DNA of 64,000 bases from positions 1,302,001 through 1,366,000 of the forward strand of contig NZ_WOTN01000003.1 of assembly GCF_010993745.1 (NCBI RefSeq), in the 5' to 3' direction. This document shows positions 44,000-52,800 of the stretch, piece after piece (within the stretch, counting starts at the first letter, position 1; each line of letters opens with the position of its first letter). The stretch is from Fodinicola acaciae (lineage in GTDB: Bacteria > Actinomycetota > Actinomycetes > Mycobacteriales > HKI-0501). The notes below the pieces were generated by a model that had not been told where the DNA came from, made no database searches, and saw only the letters and a list, made by a program, of their open reading frames with translations. The translations under genes and the position numbers were made by a program.

Positions 44000-44017
44000 T
44001 TGTCATCGGCATGACAA
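44000..44017. promoter_or_regulatory. 18-bp palindrome upstream of the lipase-permease pair
   Basis: TTGTCAT-CGGC-ATGACAA, 7-bp perfect arms, 90 bp before the lipase ATG. The half-site TTGTCAT recurs at 45848-45854, ahead of the SARP regulator gene, next to another palindrome. A shared regulator is possible. Confidence 0.45.
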
Positions 44018-44106
44018 AGCATCGCGCCAAAATGCGCACAGAATCCCCTTCCTCGCCGACTCGTTCTATGATCCTGTCGCCATTTTCGCCGAGGTGAGGA
44101 TCAACG

Positions 44107-45030
44107 ATGACCAAGGGACTCCGGCTGATTCTGGCGGGCCTGCTCGCCGCCGCACTGGTCGGCTCCGGCGCGGCTCCGGCCTCGGCGTCGCCGTCGGCAC
44201 CCGACTTTCCGACGGCATATCTTTACTCGCAGGCGAATCCGCTCGCCGATCCGCCCGGCGCCAACGACTGGTCGTGCCGGCCGTCGGCCGCGCATCCGCG
44301 ACCGGTGGTGCTCGTGCACGGGACCTGGCTGAACAAATACGATGACTTCGCCAAGATCTCGCCGGAGCTCAAGAAAGCCGGCTATTGCGTCTACGCGTTG
44401 AACTACGGCGCGAGTCTCAACCTGCTCGGTCTCAATCCGGCGTTGCGCGGCACCGGCGACATCCGGCGGTCGGCCGGCGAGTTGAGCACGTTCGTCGATC
44501 GCGTACTGGCCGGCACCGGAGCGTCCAAAGTGGACATCGTCGGCCACTCGCAGGGTGGCCTGATGCCGCGGCAATACCTGAAGTTCAACGGTGGCGCCGA
44601 TCGCGTCCACACGCTGGTGACGCTCGGCGCCACGCATCACGGCACGACGCTCGACGGACTCGGCACGTTGACCCGGCAACTCGGCATCGTCCAGTACGGC
44701 TGGCCACTGCTCGGCGTGGCCGCCGAGCAGCAGGTCGTCGGCTCGGCATTCCTCAACACCCTGAACGCCGGCGGCGACACCGTTCCCGGTGTCACGTACG
44801 TGGTGATCGCGACGAAGTACGACGAGGTGACCACGCCGTACGAGTCGACTTTCCTCACCGCGGGGCCAGCTGCGACCGTCCGCAACATCACGCTCCAGGA
44901 CGGCTGCGCAATCGACGCCTCCGACCATCTGTCGATGGTGTATTCGCCGCGCGCCATCGGCATCGTCGAAAAGGCCCTGGACGCCAGCGCGCCAGCCCCG
45001 CCGTGCACGGTGAACCCGCCGGTGGCCTGA
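44107..45030 (+). CDS. Secreted lipase/esterase, class 2 (EstA/LipA-like)
   Basis: 307 residues with a signal peptide (LRLILAGLLAAALVGSGAAP, cleaved near ASAS). Alpha/beta hydrolase: oxyanion loop RPVVLVHGTWLNKYDDFAKI, nucleophile S148 in VDIVGHSQGGLMPRQYL, and a C-terminal His in AIDASDHLSMVYSP. It resembles lipase class 2 of actinobacteria. The stop overlaps the ABC-2 permease ATG (TGATG), so the pair is coupled. Confidence 0.88.
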   Translation: MTKGLRLILAGLLAAALVGSGAAPASASPSAPDFPTAYLYSQANPLADPPGANDWSCRPSAAHPRPVVLVHGTWLNKYDDFAKISPELKKAGYCVYALNYGASLNLLGLNPALRGTGDIRRSAGELSTFVDRVLAGTGASKVDIVGHSQGGLMPRQYLKFNGGADRVHTLVTLGATHHGTTLDGLGTLTRQLGIVQYGWPLLGVAAEQQVVGSAFLNTLNAGGDTVPGVTYVVIATKYDEVTTPYESTFLTAGPAATVRNITLQDGCAIDASDHLSMVYSPRAIGIVEKALDASAPAPPCTVNPPVA

Positions 45031-45830
45031 TGGTGGTCACCGCCAGGACCTGGACCGGCGGCAGCTTCGTCTCGCAGGTCTGGGTCCTGACCACACGGTC
45101 GTTGCGCACGTCGTTCGCCGATCGTCGCCTGCTCTTTTTCGGCCTGCTGCAACCGATCGTGTTGCTGGTGCTGTTCAGCCAGGTCTTCAGCGGAATCGCC
45201 GCCCTGCCGGGGATAGCCGGATACCACGGCTATGCCAACTATCTGTTGCCGGCGACGCTGGTGAACATCGCGGCGGCCACCGCGATGGGATCCGGCGCTG
45301 GCCTGCTGGCCGAGATGTATCGCGGAATCGTCGGCCGGTTTCGTGCGATGCCGATGAGCCTGTTTTCGGTTTTGCTCGCGCGTACGCTGTCCGATTCGGC
45401 GCGGCTGGCGCTGCAGCTGACCGTCACGGCGCTGGCGGCGGTGCCCCTGCTTGGATATCGACCGCGCGCTGGCGCGGTCGGCGTTTCTTTGGCCGTGTTG
45501 CTGAGCCTCGCGGTGGGCTGGGGGCTCGGCTGGGTGTTCATCGCCATCGCCAGCTGGCTGCGCCGGCCGGAGGCGTTGCAGGCGGCGGCATTCCTGGTCG
45601 GATTTCCGCTGATGTTCACCTCAAGCGCGTATGTCCCGGTCGCGACCATGCCCGGCTGGGTGCAGGTGGTGGCGCGCGGCAATCCACTCACGTACGCGAT
45701 CGACGGCTGTCGTGGTCTGACGTCCGGTGAAAACGTGGCTGGTTCGGTGGCCGTGACGCTCGGAATTGTCGCGTTGACCGCCGGTGTCGGTGGTGTCGTC
45801 GCCGCTCGGCAGTTCCGTCGTGGCAAATAG
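45030..45830 (+). CDS. ABC-2-type transporter permease (DrrB-like), no adjacent ATPase
   Basis: 266 residues with six membrane segments, e.g. LLFFGLLQPIVLLVLFSQVF and VSLAVLLSLAVGWGLGWVFI, and the ABC-2 signature region FLVGFPLMFTSSAYVPVATM-PGW. The closest known style is DrrB/NodJ, exporters of antibiotics or glycolipids. An ATPase subunit normally lies beside it, but neither neighbour (lipase upstream, SARP regulator downstream) encodes one. ATG 45030 overlaps the lipase stop. Confidence 0.88.
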   Translation: MVVTARTWTGGSFVSQVWVLTTRSLRTSFADRRLLFFGLLQPIVLLVLFSQVFSGIAALPGIAGYHGYANYLLPATLVNIAAATAMGSGAGLLAEMYRGIVGRFRAMPMSLFSVLLARTLSDSARLALQLTVTALAAVPLLGYRPRAGAVGVSLAVLLSLAVGWGLGWVFIAIASWLRRPEALQAAAFLVGFPLMFTSSAYVPVATMPGWVQVVARGNPLTYAIDGCRGLTSGENVAGSVAVTLGIVALTAGVGGVVAARQFRRGK

Positions 45831-45862
45831 CAATCCGGCGCGACGAATTGTCATGGAAATGA

Positions 45863-45876
45863 GTCATCCGGATGAC
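45863..45876. promoter_or_regulatory. 14-bp palindrome upstream of the SARP gene
   Basis: GTCATCCGGATGAC is a perfect palindrome 60 bp before the SARP ATG; TTGTCAT stands 9 bp to its left. This 106-bp interval between the permease and SARP genes must contain the SARP promoter. Confidence 0.4.
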
Positions 45877-45936
45877 CGGAATGGCATTTCTCACCGGCCG
45901 CGGTCAATCTCGCGAGTCCGGCGGTAGGGTGAGGCC

Positions 45937-47658
45937 ATGTCGGTACGAATCGGCGCGATGGGTGCGCTGTGCGTCTTCCGGCAGGCCACCGACGTCACCC
46001 CCAGCCAACCGAAACTGCGGCAGCTGACGGCCCTGCTGGCGGTCCGCGCTGGCACCGTCGTGCGACTGGAGACGATCAGCAGGGAGCTGTGGGACCGCGA
46101 CCCGTGCGAGAAAACGACGCGGACCCTGCAGACGTACGTGTCGCAGCTGCGGCGGATTGTCTCCGGCGGTGAGGCCACCATCGAGCACACGCCAAAAGTC
46201 GGCTATCGGCTTCGGCTGGCCAGGCCGGAATGTGTGGACGTCAGCCGGTTTCGCGAGCTGGCCGCCGTCGCCGATCGCCAGCTGCGCGCCGATCGACCCG
46301 ACCAGGCGGGAAAAATCCTGCTGGACGCGTTGGAGTTGTGTCGTGGTCCGGTCCTGTCGGACGTACATCTTGGGCCGGTGCTGTCCGCCCAGGCCGCGGC
46401 GCTGGATCGCGAACGCGTCGCGGTTTTGGCACGTTACCTGGATCTTCAGCTGCGGCTCGGCCGTCCGGCCGCGGTTCTGAAGGAGGCCGACCGGATCTGC
46501 GCGGAGGATCCCCGGCACGACGGCCTTTACGCCAGCCTGATGGTGGCTTTTGGCGCGCTCGGCAGATCCGCCGAGGCGGCCGATCTCTACGACCGGCTTC
46601 GCGTGCGGCAGGCGGTGGAGCCAGGTCCGGCCGTACGTGCCGCCTTTCCCGACGTCGGCGGTGTTTCCGTTGCCACACCGGCACAACTGCCGCTCGCTCC
46701 GGCCAGGCTGGTGGGTTTCGAGCGTCCGGCCGGAGAAGTGCGGACGCTGCTGACGATGTCGCCGCGCCCTGGTGTGGTCTGCGTGATCGGCTCACCCGGA
46801 TCGGGAAACTCGACTTTCTGCGCCCACGTCGCGGATCGCCTGCGCGGCGAGTTTCCCGGCGGTCAGCTCTACGCCGACCTGGCGACCACCAGCGCCGATG
46901 CCGCGCTGGAGAGTTTCCTTTCCGCACTTGGAAAATCGGCGCAGGCGGGTCGCGCCGAGCGTGTGCGTACGTTCCGACAGGCGACCACCGACCGAAACCT
47001 GCTCGTACTGTTGGACAATGCCGCCGATCCGGACGCGGTTTCGCTGCTGCGTCCGGGATCCGGCAGCACGGCGCTGGTCGCCGGACACGCGCGCCAGTGC
47101 GCCGACGGCGCGTCGGCGGTGGTCGAGCTGCCGCGACTGACATCGGCCGACATGGTGCGGCTGCTCGGCTGGTGGATCGGCACGCACCGGCTGGCCGCCG
47201 AGCCGGCCGCGGCCACTCGGCTGGCGGCCGGCTGCCACGGCCTGCCGGTCGCGCTCCGGCTGGTGGCCTCGCTGGCCGCTCGGCGTCCACATTGGACACT
47301 GGCGCGGCTGGCCGACCGGCTGTCCAGCGCCGCGCTTCCGGTCGCGACCGTACGCCGCTCGCTCCTTCTGCTCACCCCGCTGGAAAAGGCAGCGCTGCAC
47401 CGGATCGTGGCCGACGGCGGTGACGTGCTGTCCGTACGGTGGACCAGCCGGCTGCTCGGCACGACCGCCAACGGGGCCGAGGCACTGCTGGAAAAGCTGG
47501 TCGAGATCCGGCTCGCCGACCCGGTCGACGCGACCGGCGACTACGACAGCTATCGCCTCGATCCGCTTTATCGCCAGACAGTGCGCGCGCTGGACGACCA
47601 GTCCGCCGCCTCCCGCTTCGTGGCACCGCTCGTGTCGGCGGTCAGCGAGCCCGCGTGA
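45937..47658 (+). CDS. SARP/AfsR-type regulator with altered P-loop
   Basis: 573 residues. N-terminal winged helix of the OmpR/SARP type (LRQLTALLAVRAGTVVRLET, TLQTYVSQLRRIV, KVGYRLRL), a bacterial transcriptional activator (BTAD) TPR domain to about residue 235, then an NB-ARC-like NTPase domain. Its P-loop reads VIGSPGSGNSTFCAHV: the invariant Walker-A Lys is Asn (N291), so ATP hydrolysis is doubtful. Walker B is LLVLLDNAADP. A winged-helix remnant ends the protein; no C-terminal TPRs as in full AfsR. It faces the synthase operon and is the obvious candidate activator of it. Overlaps the glycosyltransferase 3' end by 17 bp. Confidence 0.88.
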   Translation: MSVRIGAMGALCVFRQATDVTPSQPKLRQLTALLAVRAGTVVRLETISRELWDRDPCEKTTRTLQTYVSQLRRIVSGGEATIEHTPKVGYRLRLARPECVDVSRFRELAAVADRQLRADRPDQAGKILLDALELCRGPVLSDVHLGPVLSAQAAALDRERVAVLARYLDLQLRLGRPAAVLKEADRICAEDPRHDGLYASLMVAFGALGRSAEAADLYDRLRVRQAVEPGPAVRAAFPDVGGVSVATPAQLPLAPARLVGFERPAGEVRTLLTMSPRPGVVCVIGSPGSGNSTFCAHVADRLRGEFPGGQLYADLATTSADAALESFLSALGKSAQAGRAERVRTFRQATTDRNLLVLLDNAADPDAVSLLRPGSGSTALVAGHARQCADGASAVVELPRLTSADMVRLLGWWIGTHRLAAEPAAATRLAAGCHGLPVALRLVASLAARRPHWTLARLADRLSSAALPVATVRRSLLLLTPLEKAALHRIVADGGDVLSVRWTSRLLGTTANGAEALLEKLVEIRLADPVDATGDYDSYRLDPLYRQTVRALDDQSAASRFVAPLVSAVSEPA

Positions 47659-48790
47659 GAGTCGCGATCTCGGCCGCTGCTCGCTCCGCGCCGCCGGCCT
47701 TCGCGAACGACTGCCGGATCCGGTCGGCGTTCAGGCGATATTTCTCGACGCCGAGCACCTCGCGCACGGCCGCCATGACGTCGTTGGCCGTGCTTCTGCC
47801 GAATCTGAGCCGGATTCCGGCGCCGGCGTCGACCACCTGTCGGGCGATGATCGGCTGGTCGTCACGGATCGGCGCGACGACCAGCGGCACGCCGTAACTC
47901 AGGCTTTCGCAGACGGTGTTGTGTCCGGCATGACACACCACGACCGACGCCTTTTCCAACAGCTGTAACAAAGGCGCCGACTCTACGACGTCGACACCAT
48001 CGGCACTGCCACCGCCAGGCCGCACGACTATCGGCTGGACCTCGTCGCCCAGCGCGACCATCGCGCGTACGGCTTCGCCCAGGAAGCGGTCGGCGATCTC
48101 GGCGCTGGCCGTGCCAAGCGTCACCACGACCAGCGGTCGCGTGATGTCGTACGTGCTCCAACGCGGATCGATCGACGGCATCCGGCCATCCACGACGGGA
48201 CCGACGAACCGCAGCGGTCCTTCCTCGGACATGCCGGAAAACTCGACGGAACTGAAAACCACCACGAGCTCCGGCGAAAACCGCAGATCGCCACCACCGT
48301 CGACGCCGTGCCGCCGCTTCAGACCGGCCTGCAACTCACCAATCCAGGCGGCGACTTTCGGCATCGCTGCGAGCGAATCTGTCAGCTCCGACGTGGTCGT
48401 CGCCGAGGTCACCCACGGAATGCCGGCGCGCGTCGCCACCAACGCACCGGCAAGTGCCTGCTGGTCGGCGAAAATCACGTCCGGACGAAAGTCAGCGACC
48501 GCGTCCTGGACCGTTTCTGCCATCTCGTCGGCCAGCGGCACCAGGAAGTTTTCCCACAGAAACCGCAATGCGGCAAAGCCACGCAGGCCGGTCGGCCGGT
48601 TCGCGGCGCCGTTTCGGGTCAGCGGTCCGGTCACCGGATAGCAACCGACCGGACCGGCGACCCGCCGGATCAGCTCCGCCGATCCCACCCAGGCCACCTC
48701 GTCGCCGCGCTCGCGCAACGCCGCCGCCACACCGACCGCTGGTCCGATGTGGCCGATCAGCGGTGGCACGACGAAAAGGTGGCGGCTCAT
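47642..48790 (-). CDS. GT1 (MGT-type) glycosyltransferase
   Basis: 382 residues with a GT-B fold, similar to macrolide and glycolipid glycosyltransferases. The N-terminal acceptor domain starts MSRHLFVVPPLIGHIGPAVG, and the donor domain has VVVTLGTASAEI and the signature VVCHAGHNTVCESLSYGVPL followed by VVAPIRDDQPIIARQV. Donor is a nucleotide sugar by family; acceptor probably the product of the adjacent synthases. ATG 48790 overlaps the hydrolase stop by 4 bp (ATGA), so it is the last gene of the operon. Confidence 0.9.
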   Translation of the reverse strand: MSRHLFVVPPLIGHIGPAVGVAAALRERGDEVAWVGSAELIRRVAGPVGCYPVTGPLTRNGAANRPTGLRGFAALRFLWENFLVPLADEMAETVQDAVADFRPDVIFADQQALAGALVATRAGIPWVTSATTTSELTDSLAAMPKVAAWIGELQAGLKRRHGVDGGGDLRFSPELVVVFSSVEFSGMSEEGPLRFVGPVVDGRMPSIDPRWSTYDITRPLVVVTLGTASAEIADRFLGEAVRAMVALGDEVQPIVVRPGGGSADGVDVVESAPLLQLLEKASVVVCHAGHNTVCESLSYGVPLVVAPIRDDQPIIARQVVDAGAGIRLRFGRSTANDVMAAVREVLGVEKYRLNADRIRQSFAKAGGAERAAAEIATLTRAR

Positions 48791-49584
48791 CGCCGCGCGA
48801 CGCCCCGTCGTGCGCATTTTCTCACCCAGCCCACCAAAAGGTCACGTACCATCCGATGCCGTTCCACCAGCACGGAATGACCCTGGTCGGGAATGACGAC
48901 CAGCTCGCCACGCGGCAACATCGAGGTGACAGCTTGCAGATCCTCGGCCTGATAGCCGTCGTGGCCGAGGATCGACAGCACCGGACACCCGATCGAGCGC
49001 ACCTGCTCCACCGTCATGAGTGGTCCGGTCGGGATCTCGGTGACCATGCTGGTGGAGCCGATCCGCTCGGCCGCCATTCTCGCCAGCCTGCGATGGTGTG
49101 CGCCAAAAGTCGCCTCGAGCCACTCGTAGGAGTCTTCCAATGCCAGGAAACCGGCGGTGTTGGTCAGCACCTCGCGCATCCGGCCGGCCCACATCCGCGT
49201 CGGCGGCTCCGACTCGATGGAGACGATGCTGCGTACGCGCTCGGGATGGGTGTGAGCGTACGAATAGGCAAGCGTGCCACCGAAACTGTTGCCGACCAGG
49301 TGGACCGGCTGCTCGATCCGTAACTGGTCGAGCAGCTCGTCGAGGTCCGCGACGAAATCCGACAACCGATAGCCGGTCGGCGGCCGGGTCGTGCGGCCGT
49401 GGCCGCGCAGGTCATAGCTGAGCACGCCGATGCCGGCCGCGGACACCGGCGAGGCCAGCGTCAGGTGAAAGCTCGCCAGGCTGTCGGTCCCCAGGCCGTG
49501 CAGGAAAACGACCAGCTCACCGCCGGGTTCTCCGGGAATGGCCTGGAAGTTCGTCTCCAGGCCGTTGGCGATGACCTTCGGCAC
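48787..49584 (-). CDS. Alpha/beta hydrolase, possible chain-releasing thioesterase
   Basis: 265 residues. Oxyanion region LVVFLHGLGTDSLASFHLTL, nucleophile S100 in VHLVGNSFGGTLAYSYA, acid in SILGHDGYQ and His in VVIPDQGHSVLVERH. GTG 49584 directly follows the ACP stop codon and its stop overlaps the glycosyltransferase start. Sitting between ACP and glycosyltransferase, it could release or transfer the finished acyl chain; a tailoring hydrolase is the alternative. Confidence 0.85.
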   Translation of the reverse strand: MPKVIANGLETNFQAIPGEPGGELVVFLHGLGTDSLASFHLTLASPVSAAGIGVLSYDLRGHGRTTRPPTGYRLSDFVADLDELLDQLRIEQPVHLVGNSFGGTLAYSYAHTHPERVRSIVSIESEPPTRMWAGRMREVLTNTAGFLALEDSYEWLEATFGAHHRRLARMAAERIGSTSMVTEIPTGPLMTVEQVRSIGCPVLSILGHDGYQAEDLQAVTSMLPRGELVVIPDQGHSVLVERHRMVRDLLVGWVRKCARRGVARR

Positions 49585-49884
49585 CTATCGATCCCCGTCC
49601 ACGCGGCTGCTGACGTAGTCGACGATGTCGCCGACGCGCAGGTCGATGACCTCGGACAGGTCGAGCTCGGACAGGTAGGCCGGCAGGTTGACCCGGCCGC
49701 CGAACTCCTCGTCCAGGATGCCGGCGAAGGTGACCAGGTCGACGCTTTCCAGCTGCAGGTCCTCGTGAAAGGTGGTGTCCGCGGTGATCGGCACGACGAG
49801 CAGGTCGGCACCACCGACGAGTTCGGCGAGCAGCTCCGCCACGCGCTGGAATGTCGGCGATTGCTGCACAACCTCGTTCATCAT
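49585..49884 (-). CDS. Stand-alone acyl carrier protein
   Basis: 99 residues, with the phosphopantetheine attachment Ser47 in HEDLQLESVDLVTFAGILDE and an acidic helix II/III as in carrier proteins. ATG 49884 overlaps the upstream synthase TGA as ATGA (a second ATG follows at 49881). It is likely activated by the phosphopantetheinyl transferase domain encoded just upstream and may carry the starter, or deliver the product to the hydrolase or glycosyltransferase. Confidence 0.92.
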   Translation of the reverse strand: MMNEVVQQSPTFQRVAELLAELVGGADLLVVPITADTTFHEDLQLESVDLVTFAGILDEEFGGRVNLPAYLSELDLSEVIDLRVGDIVDYVSSRVDGDR

Positions 49885-52800
49885 GTCCCGTCCTTGTCGT
49901 CGATCGTCCACGCGGCGACGTAGTCGGCCGCCGGCGACACTCCGTCCGAGCGCCGGAAAACCGTGCATCCCACCGCGAACTCGTCGCCAGCCACTCCCAC
50001 CAGCAGCCGGTCGCCGGTCGCCTCGGCGACCAGGAAGTCACGTGGCCGGCCGGAAAGTCCGGTCCCCAACGCCTTGCCGACCGCCTCCTTGGCGGCCCAG
50101 AACCTGGTGAACCAACCCGCGTGCTCGCCGTTTTCCCTGCCAGCCAGGCGAGTCAGCAGGGCACGCTCGGCGATGCCGAGCGCCACGTCCAGCGTGCCAG
50201 GTCCGGGCTCCACCACCTTCTGCACGTCGATTCCCGGCGCCACAACGGCAGACGCCGGCCGGACCATCGCCGCGCCGACAGTGCCGCTGTGCGCCAACGA
50301 AAGATCGAGCGGAGGCAGGTCGCGGCCGTGGCTGCCGACCGCGTACGGCCGGCCGGTCCGGTCGTTGCGGATCTCCACCTCGGCAGGGAAAACCGCCGCG
50401 CTGCCGTGTTGCCAGAGCCACCGTCGTACGGCGTCTTTCGCGGCCATCCGGCCGAGCAGCCAGTGCCGCTGCGATCGCCGCGGCCGCTGCGCGCACTGAT
50501 GCCGCTCGGCGGCGTTCAGATAGACGCCGGCGTAGAAATCGCGCGCCGACAGGCTCGGCCACTCGTCGGCCACCAGCTCCCAGCCGCCTGGCTGCGGCTC
50601 GGAAAGCGTACTGTTCTCCGGAAACCGGTAGACCTGCCGGCAACGCGCGCCGCCGTCGAGGCGTACGTCATGCCAGCCGGTGACCCGCGCGTGGAGCCGG
50701 CCGTCCAGGCACAGCTCGGCATCCATGTCCATCCGGCCGGGATCCGCCGCGTCGGCACGTAACACGCAGTCGAGCACCGCACCGTTCGGTGGCTCCTGGC
50801 CGAAGAAGTCGATCGCCGCGATCCTGCGCGGAAACGCGATCAGCCGATCGGTCTGCGTGCTGCGCAGCCAGATCCCGAGAAGCTGGCCGACGTTGTCCAG
50901 CAACGCACCACGAGCCGGCAACATCCGGATCGTGCCGCTCAGATGATGGTCGCTGACCGCGGTCAGCCCGGCGATGCCGCGAAACCGCGGGCCGTGGAAC
51001 ATCTCGCGTTCCTCGTAGACCTCCTCCGCACTGATCGGCACCGGCGAGTTTTCCCGCGGCATCCGCAGTCTCGGGGCAGGTGCCGGTGGATAGCTCGTCG
51101 CGACCCGTACGGTCATCGAGGCGTACGAGCCGATGTCGACCCGCACCAGATCTGCGCCACGCTCCATCCGGATGTCGACCTGATGCGGCGGAAACGCGAC
51201 CAGCCAGCTGCGAAACTCCGCGTCGCGTACGGCAACCGGCACACTGCCGGGCCACGCCCTGGCCACCTCGCTCATCGCCAGGTCGACCACCGTCGTCGCC
51301 GGCACCACCGGCCGGCTGTCGGCCAGGTCCGGCCAGTCCGGCCGCTGCCGGAAGAACCGGTGGTCGAGCAGATATGGCATGGCGTCGACCGAAACCGGCA
51401 CCTGCACGCACCTGGTGTCGGACACTATCCGCAGCGACGCGGCGGTCGTCACGGCCGCGGTGGCCGCCCTGGTTTCGGCCATGAGGCTGACGAACTCGGC
51501 CGCCACCGTGGCGTCCAGACCGTTCACGCGGGTCGGCTCGACGACGCGGTCGAGCATTCCGTACGCGTCCGGATCGACGGCCAGCGGCGGCACGGCCAAC
51601 GCGACCGGCACCTCGTGCTTCGGCCGCTTTCTCAGCAGCACATCGAAAGATGGCGAGCCACCGTCGGCCCACAACGCGGCCGCGACGCGAGTCAGCTGCG
51701 CCATGCCGCTGCGCAGGCTGGAATTCGCAGCGATGACCAGGTGATCCTGGTCGGCGAGAGTGTCTTCCACGAACGAGCCGAGCTGTCCTGGACCGGCGAC
51801 GACAAACGCACGTATGCCATCGGCGAACAGCCGAAGAACAAGCTCGCGAAAGCGCACCGGTTCGACGAGATGACGCAGATAGAGCTCACGGATCCGGTCG
51901 GTCTCGGCCGGGTAGGGCTCGCAGGTGGTCGCCGACCAGACCGGGACGGCCGCGGCCGCGAACGGCAGCGCGCCGGCCAGCCGGACGAACGGATCGAGGA
52001 ACGGCGCGACCATCGGAGTGTGAAATCCCGAGCGGAACGGCAACGGCCGCGCGAAAATCCGCTCGTCGCGGCAGCGTCCCACCAGTCGCGCGATGGCCTC
52101 CGGCGCGCCACAGACGATGGTCTGACGCGGTGCGTTGTCGTGCGAGACGACGAGATCCTTTTCGCCGCGTATCAGCTCGGCGGCGCGGTCCGCGGCACAA
52201 CCGAGAGCCGCGAAGTCCAGGCCAGGAAGCCGTACGCCGTCCGGCCACAGCCGCTCCGGGCCGACCTCCGCGGCGGCCGCGTCGTACATGCCGGCGGCCG
52301 CCATCGCGGTCCACTCCCCGACACTGTGGCCGGCGAGCGCGTCGGCTCGTACGCCCATGTTTTCCAGCACCCGAAAAAGAAACCGACCGACTTCCAGCAC
52401 GCTCGCGGCGTCTCTGGCCACGTCACCGGTCTCGATCCGCGGCGCTTTGAGTCCAAAGTGGACGGCCACGTCCGCGCATCGCGGCTCGAACTGTCCTTCC
52501 AGGCCGGGAAAGATCACCGCGGTCCGGCCGTCGGCGGCCAGCAGTGGCTCCGGTGCGAACCAGATGTCGTTGCGGCCGGCCCATCTCTGCCCGCGCTCCA
52601 GCACTTTGCGCGCCAGCGCCCGGCGTTGCTCGGTCGGATCGACGACGGCGAGGCGACAGCCGCGCGCGTCGTTGAGCACCGGCGGCAGTCCCGGCTCGGC
52701 CGCCAGCATGTCGCGCAGGTCCTCGATCCGCGGCGCGACGAGCCGCAGCAGCTGCTCCGGTTCGCTGACCGACATTCGTTTTCTGGTGCCGATACGAGGA

